Positions 38,501 to 50,500 of a stretch of DNA of 64,000 nucleotides are shown piece after piece. This stretch comes from Ischnura elegans (Eukaryota > Arthropoda > Insecta > Odonata > Coenagrionidae): positions 88,534,839 through 88,598,838 of the forward strand of contig NC_060249.1 in assembly GCF_921293095.1 (NCBI RefSeq), given 5' to 3'. The notes beneath the pieces are model-generated. The model worked only from the letters and a program-made list of their open reading frames with translations. It had not been told where the DNA came from and ran no database searches. A program made the translations under genes and the position numbers. Numbering within the stretch: the stretch's first letter is position 1; every line of letters starts with the position of its first letter.

Positions 38501-41500
38501 GGTCATTTGTGGGACTGGTAGAGAAAATAGGTTAAATGATGTGGCACTGTGGTTATTCATCTGATGTCCTAATTGTACTTATGTTGGAATCATAAAAAAA
38601 TGCTGAGTATTAAAAGTAATTTTTTAAATTGTCTGTAATATCATGATTATAAGTTATATTCTTGTCATAATACATTTTGCATTCCCAATTTGGTCTCATG
38701 AACACTTAAAAATCATCTTACAAAAATTTCTTTTCGAGTCTCTGTGTTATTCATTTTGGCTCCCTTTAACCTCAATGTGCAATACATACATATTTATCAC
38801 GTTTTTGTCTCTCTTTCTTGCTTAGGGAATATCAGTGGGGAATTATATTTATAGCCCACTTGTTATAAAAGGAGATTTTTGTTGTCAAATATCTTCATTT
38901 TTAAGCAAAAATAAATTAACTGTTGTAGTCTATGAGTTAATATAAAAGGGGATGCCTGTTTGTCTGTCCGCTATGCATTTCCATACGACTGCACATACAG
39001 TAAAACCTCGATATAACGACACCCCACGGTGCACTAATAAACACTCGCTATAGCGAATTGTCGCTTTACCGGAGGTGGAGCAAATAGTAGCCAATATACC
39101 TGTTGCGAACAGATATACAGGAACAGGAGTGGTGCGGCGACAGATAAACATCTATCCGATAAACGTAAGCATAAATCCAGACGAAAGGCGATGTTTTTTT
39201 GCATCACTAAATTTCCTTACTCAAATAACGACTAACTATTCAAACAATTTATAAGCGCCGCACTGAATAAAAATCATGCAAAGCATTGTTTCGTTATCAT
39301 TATATTTATCGAACGACAGTTTACCACATAAATTTGAGACTGAGCACTCCATTAACTTCATTTCTAACGGATCGCTAGCAATTACAGAGGTTAAGGAGTC
39401 TTCATGAAAGTCTTCCGGCGGTAAAACCCTCGCTATAGCGAGAGCCAACACCGAAAGGGTCTCGTAAAAACGAATTCTTTAACACGCTTATTATAGGGTC
39501 AATTGACGGTGCATCGGCTATCTCTCGTAATAGCGGGGGTGTCGCTATAGCCCGTACTCGCTTTAACGAGGTTCCACTGTAGTTGGTACATAAGTGAATG
39601 TAATGCTCCCAAACCCCAAAGTCCTACTCTTGGTTGTGTCCAATGCATCCTTTTCATCAAACATCACGTCAAACAACTTCTGTTTGGATATCCTACCGCA
39701 TAGGCACACCTCTTTACTTGCTCAGAGGGAAAACATAACTCATATAATACTTTTCTCATCTATTATTCCTCTTGGTGCAAACCTTTTTGGTGGGGTATTA
39801 GTTCACAAGACATTTTTGGTCTACACTGGTACTGGCTCATATAGCGATCAATGTTGTGGTGTGGTGTCGAAATCAATATAAGCTGATCCTGTGCCTATTG
39901 TAAGGAAATCGTTTTTTTCCTTTATTTGGTGTTCAGCGTGCCTATAAATCCTGCTATATGACTATAAATTCCTATTTCCCCACTTCTCTGGGTACTATAT
40001 TTCCCAAGTAATGCCAGGTGGCCTATTAGTTTGTTATAAAAGGAAATTTTTACGTTCAAATATCTTCATTTTTAAACAAAAATAATTTATCTTGAATACA
40101 TATGTATGTTAATATCTGATATGATTATGCCATTAAATGAATTTGTTTGCAGGCAAATCTAATGATGCTGAAAAGGCAATGGGGCTCTGGATGCAGATGC
40201 AGGATGAGGACGTGCAACCCTCTGATGAATTTCTGAAATCTCTAGCCAATCTCCTGAGGAAGAATAATATGAAGGTTCCTTTTGTCGAGCCTAAGGCTGA
40301 GTCAACTCTTTCTGTCCGAGGCAAGGCTATTTCTCCAGCTAAAGAACCTGAATTACAAAAACCTGAAGCTGGTAGCACGCCTAAATCTCCATTGCTCCAA
40401 AGATTCCGTCAGGCTATCAGGATTGGTGATGCAGATGCTGCTCTTCAGTGCAAGGCAAAGTAAGCTTGGGATCGACCATGTAAATGTTCTGTTAGAAGTT
40501 CCAGAAAGAGGAATTCATTCCTGATATTTCTCGGGATATCTTTCCTTTTCTATTGTTGAATCTGGAGTGATAGGGTTTCTCTTCTGGGAAGTATCGAATG
40601 TAAGGGAAAATGAAAAATTAGTCTGGAAAAAAATATTTTTTGGCAAAAGTCAATCAATGATTTTCCTCGTTCCCTCATCTACACGTTCAATATCTTTGAT
40701 GCATGAAATCCCCCTCATTCTTAACATATCGTACACGTGGTGGTCAATAATAGTCACCGTAATTATCTGAATATAGTCCCCCCCTTTTTTCCAAAAATTC
40801 CCGTGGTAAAAGTAAAGGGGGGACTATATTCAAGCATATTTTTAAAAATATTTTCCCAAAACTGAGGCCTCAAAATTAGGGGGGCCATATATTTGGAGAA
40901 GTACGGTAAATTATTTTAGAAATTAGATTAGAACTTATCTATAAGTTTGTATTAACCCTTTCACTGCTGTTCAATCTCCGGAAACCTTCTCCTCACATGC
41001 GGCGAAAATGTTAAAATGCGTTTCCTGGGCCCATGGAGCAGGTACTTCCAGGATGGGTGTGGTACACCCGCCGAAGGGTCGCTAATCCCGACCCTATCCT
41101 CGACGAACTCACCCTCGCAGGACCGTCTCATCGGCCCTACCAGCAGGGGCCCTACCTCCGGAAAAGTGACCGCTCTGACTGCAATTTGAAAATCAATCAA
41201 TCAATCCGATCATCACAATATGATTGTTTTTATCGCACTCCTGCCAATCAAGCAATCAAGTACGTCTTTCAACCGTGTCTCTGCGATAAAAAATAACGAT
41301 TTTGTTAACTTTGCAACAAAACGTGGCTGCGGACCACCGGAAAACGGCCATTATATCAAAGTTAACAAAATCATTATTTTTCATCGCAGAAACACGTTTC
41401 AAAGACGTACTTGATTGCTTGATTGGCAGGAGTGCGATGAAGACAATCATTATGTGATGATCGGATTGATTGATTGATTTTCAAATTGCAGTCAGAGCGG

Positions 41501-44500
41501 TCACTTTTCCGGAGGTAGGGCCCCAGCTGGTAGGGCCGATGAGACGGTCCTGCGTGGGTGAGTTCGTCGAGGAAAGGGTCCTTGATTAGTGGGTCCCTTC
41601 GAAGTGCTTCGGCGAAAGTGCTGACCGCATGGCGAGGAGGAAGAAAAAGTACGTCCACCGCAGTCTGCCGTGCGGACGTACTAGGTACGTCCACAGCAGT
41701 GAAAGGGTTAAGGAGGTGTGATTGTGGGCATTTCTTTCATGTGGTAATCGGTTTCTCTTGCGTATTGTTTTGGTTCCCCAAACTAAGCTTGCCTACATCC
41801 ATCCTTTCATCCATCAAAAATACATTCCAAATATCTTTGATGCTTTAAATTTCAGAGCATTCTTTTGTAATTAATGCAGGATTGAAGCAGAGGGTAAGAA
41901 GATGCCTGTCACAGAGTTGTCTTTGCTTGTGGAGCAACTGGTGAAAAATGACAGGATTGGGGAAGCAACAGCCATAACTGAGAATTATCTTTCACCTGAA
42001 ATCAGACAGGGTGGGAGACTGATTTCTCCAAGGGTACTTCGCTTCCTCCTGAATCGCTTAGCAAATTTGGGAGATGTGGACTCAATTACCAACATTGGCA
42101 ATCTTATATCACGAGTAAGTTTTTTCTATTCCTTCAATTACAATTTTTTTGCTATTTTTTTCATTTTGAGGAACAATAGCATGGTAGCTTTATTGAAAAA
42201 TAAATTTTATACTTTTCTGTATAAAGCTTTTTGAGGATCCCTCGTTGTATTTATTTTTATCTAAAAGTTTGCATCATACGTGGCCAACTCACTGCCAACT
42301 AATGTTTGTTCAAAATCTGTAGAAATGTTTGTTTGAATGTTCCAATCCAGCCCTACTGTGTGATACATTCAGAGTGATTATAATAAGCCTTGTTTTGTCT
42401 TATTTTATCAGGAAGAAAAGCGATTGTTATCTTTTGACAATCGTTTGTGTAATGCATTTGTAGTTTCTGGCAAGGCTGAAGAGTACCTGAAGAATCTTGA
42501 GAAACAAATCGAAGTGGCAAAAGATGAAGACCTGGACTTTATTGAGGAGGCATTTCCAAGAGGTGGAGCTTTTGGAGTGTTGAACAATCATCCTGAATTA
42601 GTTCCAATGTGTGAGTTGAATATGCTTATTTTTTTCATATTACAGTAAAACCTCTATGTAGTGAACCTCTTTACATCGTAAACCTCCATACTTCGTACCA
42701 ACCCTCTGGTCCCGTCAGATTTACATGTAAATTTATAGGAAAACCTCTATATAGTGAACCTCTTTATCTCGTAAAACCTCCATACATCGTACCAACAAGA
42801 CAGCCCCGAGGCGGCCTAACTACCACCGCAAATCGTACCGAGACAACTAGAGACCAGCTGCAGCCGCGATTACCTACATGGAATGACATTTTCAGCGATA
42901 AAAGTTTCACGCTTATTTTTTTCTTATACGCCTTAAATAATTTTCACGTTAACCATTAGTTAGGGCATCCAACTATCCTAATAATATTAAATGACGGTAA
43001 ATGAAGACAACACATCGTTTTCTCTCGAATCACGGTCAAAATCACGCGATAACACTCGCTTTCTTTTACTGATGGCTTTATTTTCTTGTAAGTGCCTACA
43101 TACTATGTTCAGTTAATAAAAGAGGCGACCAGCTCAGCGACTAGCTGACGGAAATATTTCAACTAACTTCACTCCCATCCATGGAGACTGAATTACTCGA
43201 CCGAATTGCTACTTCCGCTTCTAAAATTAAAATATTTCGAGAATTTTCCGCGACTTGAAATAAATCAAATACAGTTTCGCAATTATTTTATTCCCATATT
43301 TCCCGGTGTATCACTTTCTTACTACCGCCTTGGTAATTTTTTCGATGCTTTCGTGAACGATCGTGGTTTAAAATTTATTGCGCTTAGCGACAGTCATATG
43401 TCTTGCCTGCGTATTTATGCCGCGAAATCTGACTATTCCATCGGGAGTCCGGGACGTCAATTTCTAGCAATATGAACGAACATCAATCCATGCGCGGCAG
43501 TTTTAGGTGAAGGAGGCAGCTAATTAGCTGATATGCGGTAGGGCAAAGAAATTTTTTACCGTCGCCGCCGCATTCTGAAGTGGTTCGCCCAGCATTCTCA
43601 CCGGGAAATCACGTCCTTTGGCAGACCTAGCGTTTCTGTGTGCCCTCGACAGAGTTTTTCTTCGGAACGCTACGTGCATTGTATTTTGGAGAGAGGGAAT
43701 TCAACAAAATTTTCAAAATTACGCTCAATTTTTTGTCTATTTTTTTGCGGTAGTCACGTGTTTATTTATTTTTTTATAATCTTTAACAAGTCACATGTTA
43801 TAAGAATGATAAATCAATTCTAAAAGATATAATAAGTAATATTTTCAATTATTTGCCATAAATATGAAAAAATATGAAAATTACTTAATTAATCATAGGC
43901 TGATGATGGATTCGAGAAATAAAAGAAGGCGACTGCTTGACTTTACCACATAATTAGCAATTTTCCAAGCCATCAACGAGGACAGGCAGAAGGCAGTGAC
44001 CTTTGGAATACCATCATTCACCCTCACATCTATTTTAAACAACCGAGGAAAAACAGAAGAAATTGTATACCTAGGCTGCACAAATAAATAAACTTAGGCA
44101 GTTAAATACGAGGATGAAGAAATTATGTTTAGAAATATAAAACTATTGCTCTTTCCTCCGAACACTATTAGTAAATTACAATCCTTAGACCAGGGAATTA
44201 TTTCTTAGGTCAAAAGGCATTAACAAAAACAGCCAGTGATTTATTTACAGTGAAAATGGCATTAAAAAGTGCTCGTGGAATTGAAAACATTATTTCGAAA
44301 GAGTTTGAAAAAAATTTTAAGCAAATCCATTAACTAATTTATTTTCTAAAAAAGCCTCTTGAACAATTTACTTTTACCTTTGTGTAACCATTAAATTTTA
44401 AATATATGTTCACTTATGCATACCTATATATTTAAATATATTAATATAATGGCTTAAAAGACAGTAGCACCTTTCATTTCCCAAGGATATGAAAAAATGG

Positions 44501-47500
44501 TGCCTACCACTAAAACCTCTCTATAGTGAACCTCCATACATCAAATTGCCCAAAATTTGGTCCCCTCCATTACGATGTAAAGAGGTTTTACTGTACTTGA
44601 AATAGGCATCCAACCTGGAGGTTGGGCTACTATCTCTACTCCTGCCTTTATTCCTTTCTTCTAAGAATTCCCTTCTTTTTTCCTGCGTCTAACATTTAAT
44701 CTTTGAAGGTTTTGCAATATTTTTCTTTCTTCTTGCCTAGTTAAGATTTTTTAAGTCCTTTAATATACTCTGCTATATTTCACCTCACAATCTTCTGATT
44801 ACTGGAGCTAAATTTTATTTGTTACTTTATACAGTATAACCTCAATTATGCGACCCTCAGTTATATAATGACCTCACTTATACACCAATTTTTTTTGGTC
44901 CGGTGAACAATCCCATGTAAACCCATGTATTTCCAACCTCGGTTATGAAACTTTTCACTTATACGATGACCTTGGTTACGGAAAGCATTTTTCCAGTCCA
45001 ATGAGATAAAATGCCTCACTTATATGGCTTGTCAGATAATTCCTCTTAAGAGAAGATTGCGGTATGCGCGCCGATTTTAGTCTCAGGAGCGGGAGTAGTA
45101 TATGCTCATTGCATAGATATGTCATTAAAGAATAATAAGTTTTAATAATGAGAGATGCTGTTTATTAGATATTCATTTTAACTGCAGTAGGTGATCGTTA
45201 ATCAGGAATCACTAATATATACATATCTATCTCTAACGAAAGATTGTCTAGAATTTTCAAAGGTTATGTTTTCCGTCACCCCAGCGAAATGACGCCAAAA
45301 TGAGCTTTTAAAAATCCTCACGTACCAAAATATTGTCTTCCAAGGTCATCCAAAAAGATTATCGTATTTGCAGTATGGACGTAAGTCGATGGTGATTCAA
45401 CATGATGGAAAAAACAAGTCTCATTCTGCGGGCTAATCCTACATCCGCAGGATGAAGTGAGCCAGGGCAAAGTTGCTTACACAGCGCACAGATCAAAACT
45501 GACCCAACTTGTATCTCAGTGGGTTTAAATGAAACATAGTTGGACCTTGAGTAGCTATTAGCTTCAGTCTGCCTGGTGGCAAGCGTTTATTTTTTAACTG
45601 AACGAGAGTTAGTGTGGATGCCCTCGGAGAATAACTCACGTCATTAGTCGTATCATAATCATTAAAGTCAAATTCAAAATGCAAAAGATAAGGCAGTTCC
45701 TTTCAGCTCAGGAATGATTTGTAACCATTATATCAAAGTAAAAAGTGTCCGGTGTTGTTATCAGAAATGGGATAGTAAATAATGCTGTGAAGACAAATCA
45801 GGCGGCTTGTGATTCGAAGTTCCTGGTGCTGAATTTGGGGAAGAATGCCGACAGAGATGCTATACCCGTGTGGCATTACTTCTTTAATCTAGGAGATTGT
45901 TGACGTAAGCCCAGACATAGGGAAACTCCAACCGTCGGTCACAAGCTGGATCAGGGAAAAACTCCACAAACAAGAAATCAGCACACAAGAAAAAAATTGC
46001 CAAAAATAATTTACGAGTTATTTTCGTTCAATATCTATTCGAAATAGAGTATTCAAAATCAGAACTATTACAGAAAACGACGATGATAACTAATGGTCCC
46101 ATAGGAAACATTACCAAACTAAATACCAGCAGTATAATTTTTCTAAAAATCGGCCATGTCCCACTAGCCATGTCCCACTATATTTTTTCTAAAAATCGGC
46201 CATGTCCCACTAGCCGTCCGTCCAACAAGAGCGCCCAAGCAGAAGAGAGCTTGGCTATTCCACCACGAGACAGGATTGAGGGGAGGGGTTTTTCCAAGGA
46301 GCGGAGGGGTAGTGAGGGCAATGTTCTATCAGCTGCATCACTGCCCCTGTTGACAGGATGCTCTGCAAAACATCATCCCTGGGTTGGAGTGAACAGCATA
46401 CAAGCCAGAATTTTCCCCTCAAACTTCTGGGTTGGAGACATCAGTCGAATCAGAGGGATATTCATTGGAACACAAGGAGGGGAGAGACATAGTGGGGTGA
46501 GGTGTTGGAGGGAGAGAGAGCTGTGATAGGACAATGGTAATACTTCTCACTCCAAACTGCATGCTAGAGACTCATCACCCATTTCCCCTTGATTGCCAAG
46601 GAGTAAGTATTCCTCCACAGTAGTCCTATATAAGTCTTGCATAGCAGGTAGGCTGGTTCGGTGCTGTTTCGGGGGCTGTTTCCGGAGGCTGTTTGCGGAG
46701 ACAGGATTTTCCGGAGACAGGAGTCTCCGAGCCTTTGAGTCGAAAAAGCCTTTGCGCGAAAAACCTTAGCACGAAAAGTCCTTAGAGGAAGAAGTTCAGA
46801 GGAATTTCTGGGTGGGGGGGGTACCAGAAATTTTGGGGGCGGGGAACACTAAAAAATGCCACACCCTGTAAATTCAATCTACTATTGCTAAAATTTCATG
46901 GGAAAATTCATTTTTGTGCATTAACATTATTGAGAGGGGAGATTTTTCCGGGCTCTCAATCTATTTTTGTTCATTCATCACTGACGGCAGTTGCGTGGTT
47001 ATTTCAAATGCTCACTTAAATGAAGTGATCTAAGCACCAGAAAAGTCTTAGTCCCAGAATATCTCGGGTACCAGTGGCGTAACTAGGAATATGCTTTCCT
47101 CCCCCCGAGGCAACTGGGATTCCCGGAAAATTAAAAAAAGGCATGCCTGTAAATATGTTTTACATAATTTTGGCACTAAAATTTAACTTTAAGCAGATGC
47201 AGTTGCTGTATATCAAAGCTAGACAGTTTTTTTATATTTCTATGAGGCTTTGGAGGGGGATCTATTCCCTCATCCCCCCCACCATAATTACGCCACTGCC
47301 GGGTGCTCCGTATTTTCTATGGCATGGTATTTAGAGGGATGAAACCGACAGCCGAGGTCATTTTCACCATGAGATAAGGGAGGGAGGATAGAAACCCTGT
47401 GTTGGAATTAGCCAAGTTGTAACAATAGGGTTAACCAGGGCTTAATGTCCCATCTGCCTTACAGTGTGTTGTCCGTGTTCAATTTTGGCCGGAAAGTTTT

Positions 47501-50500
47501 GTGTTCTTTCTTCTTTATTTTCTCCTCTTTTTGCAACTACCAAGTAGTTACAGGATACCAGTAACAGATATGGTTTGTACAGACGTATGTGTTGATGTAC
47601 GTATACGCTTTTTGAATTAAATTACTTCTACCTATTTATGAATATGTAAGCATTCTCTTGAAGTCAATCCAATCATAATCATCTAATTTGTTACATACCT
47701 ATTTCACTTCCCATAAAGATATTTTTCTATGAGTACCTAATGACTTGATCCATACATTTCCTACTACATAGAGAATTGAGATTCTTGACTTTTGGATGTT
47801 TGAACGAGAAAAAATTACTGCTTAACTCCCCCTTGATTTGGAGATTAATATGCTCAAAAAGTTGAGCCATGAGCTTGTTTTGAGATGGTTTGAGATCTTC
47901 ATTGAAGTGCACATAATACAATATGCTGAGCCTTGCATTATTGTGTGACACAGTAATATTAATTCCCTTACATTTTTGTGGCAATTTCATGATGTCTTGC
48001 CACAAATCATCGAAAAATTTCTTACTTCCAGGCTTATAATCAAAAAGATGGCTGAGTCTTGGCTAACTAATAGCAATGGGCACACAAAATTTCCACATAT
48101 GTATTAACTTAGGCCTTATCTAAATGTCAACATTGCGTAACACAATTTCTATGATTGAAATTCTGGTCCAACTCTTGCATATTTCAATGCCAATGTGCAT
48201 ATTTTGGCACACATGTATTCAGGGGACAAAGTAGACATGCTAGAGCACGAAGAGATACCCTTACCCACAACCCAGTATGTTTTCAACTTGTTTTCTAGAT
48301 ACAGGCAATCAAGTATCACATGAGTGCCTTAGGATCCTTTTGTTAAGCAGTTTTCAATTCTCTTGAAAAATCTTATGGATTATATAACTATTAATGCTAC
48401 TGGAAAATTTCTGTAGTCTGAATGGCAAAGAAATGGCAAAATCTTATCAAAACCTTATTCTTTGTCTTATTTTGGCAAAGTTTCAAGCAAAATTTTGAGA
48501 AAAAAGGTCTGGGTTAGAGTGGATGAGGTAAGTAGCTTGAAGGAGAGGGCTTAATTGGGCATTTTTGGTATCACGTAGCCTTTGGGAGTATTGAACAGTT
48601 ATTTCCTTTCATACCAATAATGTGGAAGTTGAATTTCCCTTCCTAAATTAGTATTCCACATCCAATTACAATAATTTTTCTTGTGAAATTATGTTCTGTT
48701 GGATCATGTTTGAATTTTGTTGTATTATTTGAATGTCCTAAATATAGTTGAGTCCTGCTAATCTAAAGACGTCCAATCTGAACAGCTCTGAGGCAATTTT
48801 TTTTAAAGAAAATTAACCTTTGTTATTTACAGTACATACAGAGCGCTTTTCTTTAATATTTAGGCCTTTAACTCAATTCTTTTTTGCTCAGAGTATGCAC
48901 TATGAACATAATATAAACTGCGAACGAATTACAATGTTCAATATGTACTCTATTTACGGTAAATTACATTAATGTGGAATGATGACTGCTGAAGGCTGCT
49001 GCCAGGCACACCTTTGGGTCAGCGGTGTGGTGCATAGAAGATGGGATATTACAGTCCTATCCAGTTATTCAGCCCTGTGCTTTGTATACACTTGTGATAC
49101 ATTCTCTCATTTCAAACAGATTTTTCTCTCCTATTTTGACCAAACAATGAAATGATGTGAACAGGGTTCAGTCCCAATTTGTATGGACTAGCAGGACTCC
49201 ACTTTTCATGAAAATTTATGTTAACTTATTTATCTATATTTTTAACCATAGTGACATTGTTTAGCTTATTTTCTTGATCGAAGTTGATACACTAGAATAT
49301 TTTTCATACCATTTAATGTTTTTAGCATCAAATTGTAAACAGTGGAACTGTTTACTCCCTGATGATACCAATGGTGATTTTTTTCCCTGCCCCGGTCTCG
49401 CACGACTAAAAAAATTCCTGTTCGCACAGCCCCACTTATAACTTGTACAGAATTTATCACTGCCTTCCAATTCAAGACAGTTGTCAGTATGGTGGAAGTA
49501 TCTAGGGATTCAAATTCAATTTCCAAATAAATTAATGTGATGACTTTCTGCCCTGCCGGCAATTCTGCAGCATACTCAAAATGACAATCCTGGCTTGCCT
49601 GACCTTTTAACCAAAATTGCAGTGGCCAAATAATTTCACGCTACTTCATACGGAAATATTAGTCGCACTTTTTGTAATTCAATTCAGTGTCAGATAAGTA
49701 TCAATCTTGCTTGTAATCATGACTTCTCTGGTTGGTGTGAATACCCAACTATAAAACTACTCTGCGATTCATATGAAGTCTGGGAAATTTAATAAATTCC
49801 ATCTAGAAATCTGGGATTATTCGGGGATATTGAAAATGTTAAGTTTGTAATAACCCTGCTGTTTCTTCCCACTAAATGAACTCAATAAAAATTCAACTTT
49901 TGTCCATGATGTAACTTGATAAGGGATTCCTTGACCAACAGATTTCTGTGTCATTTAGTCTCTTCTCTTTTTATTTTTGGTTTTCCTCACTTTAATAATT
50001 GAACTGTAATATTTTATAATTACCTTAGTAAACATCCCATATCTGAGCTCATAATTTCTCTTTTATTTCAGACGAAGGAATCGCTAAGAAGTATGCTGCT
50101 CGTAAAATTATATCTCCCCTAAATGTGCTGTGGGCATCTTACTTCTTGAATGAAGCCAAAGCAACCGAAGCAAACACTCTTTGGAAGGACTATCTTCATG
50201 ACTATCCTAGGGTTATGTTCCAGTTTGTGTGTCAGACTGCAAGGGTCAATAAAGACATTTCAATCCTTGACAGGTTACTTGACCAAATAAAGGACTCACC
50301 TGTTAGTGATGGAGCTAGGGGTTCTGTTTATAGCACAAAAATTGGAGTGCATGGTAAGCATTTACTGTAAGATATTAGCCCTAGATTATAGGTAACTTGT
50401 TAAAAAAAAGTTTATAGTGCTCAATGCTAAGTGTCACCAAATCTTTGGAAGAACAAATTTGCTTAAATAATGGTCTACAAATTGTTAATTATTCAAATCA

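Larger units (their letters stand above)
42611..50071 (+). other. LRPPRC intron 19
   Basis: A 7.5-kb intron. It holds Tigger-like copy 3 (42643), a lone pogo-like left end (44832), tandem and short TIR repeats (46136, 47072), a MITE (48746) and unrecognised DNA at about 45100-46100 and 47300-48740. Confidence 0.65.

Noticed and set aside
41220..41694. Overlapping ORFs on both strands starting [13 protein letters not shown]
   Set aside because: The two proteins mirror each other because the DNA is a palindromic MITE; they are not genes.
46083..46526. 147-codon + strand ORF
   Set aside because: Composed partly of a tandem duplication and repeat-like purine-rich DNA; no protein motif.
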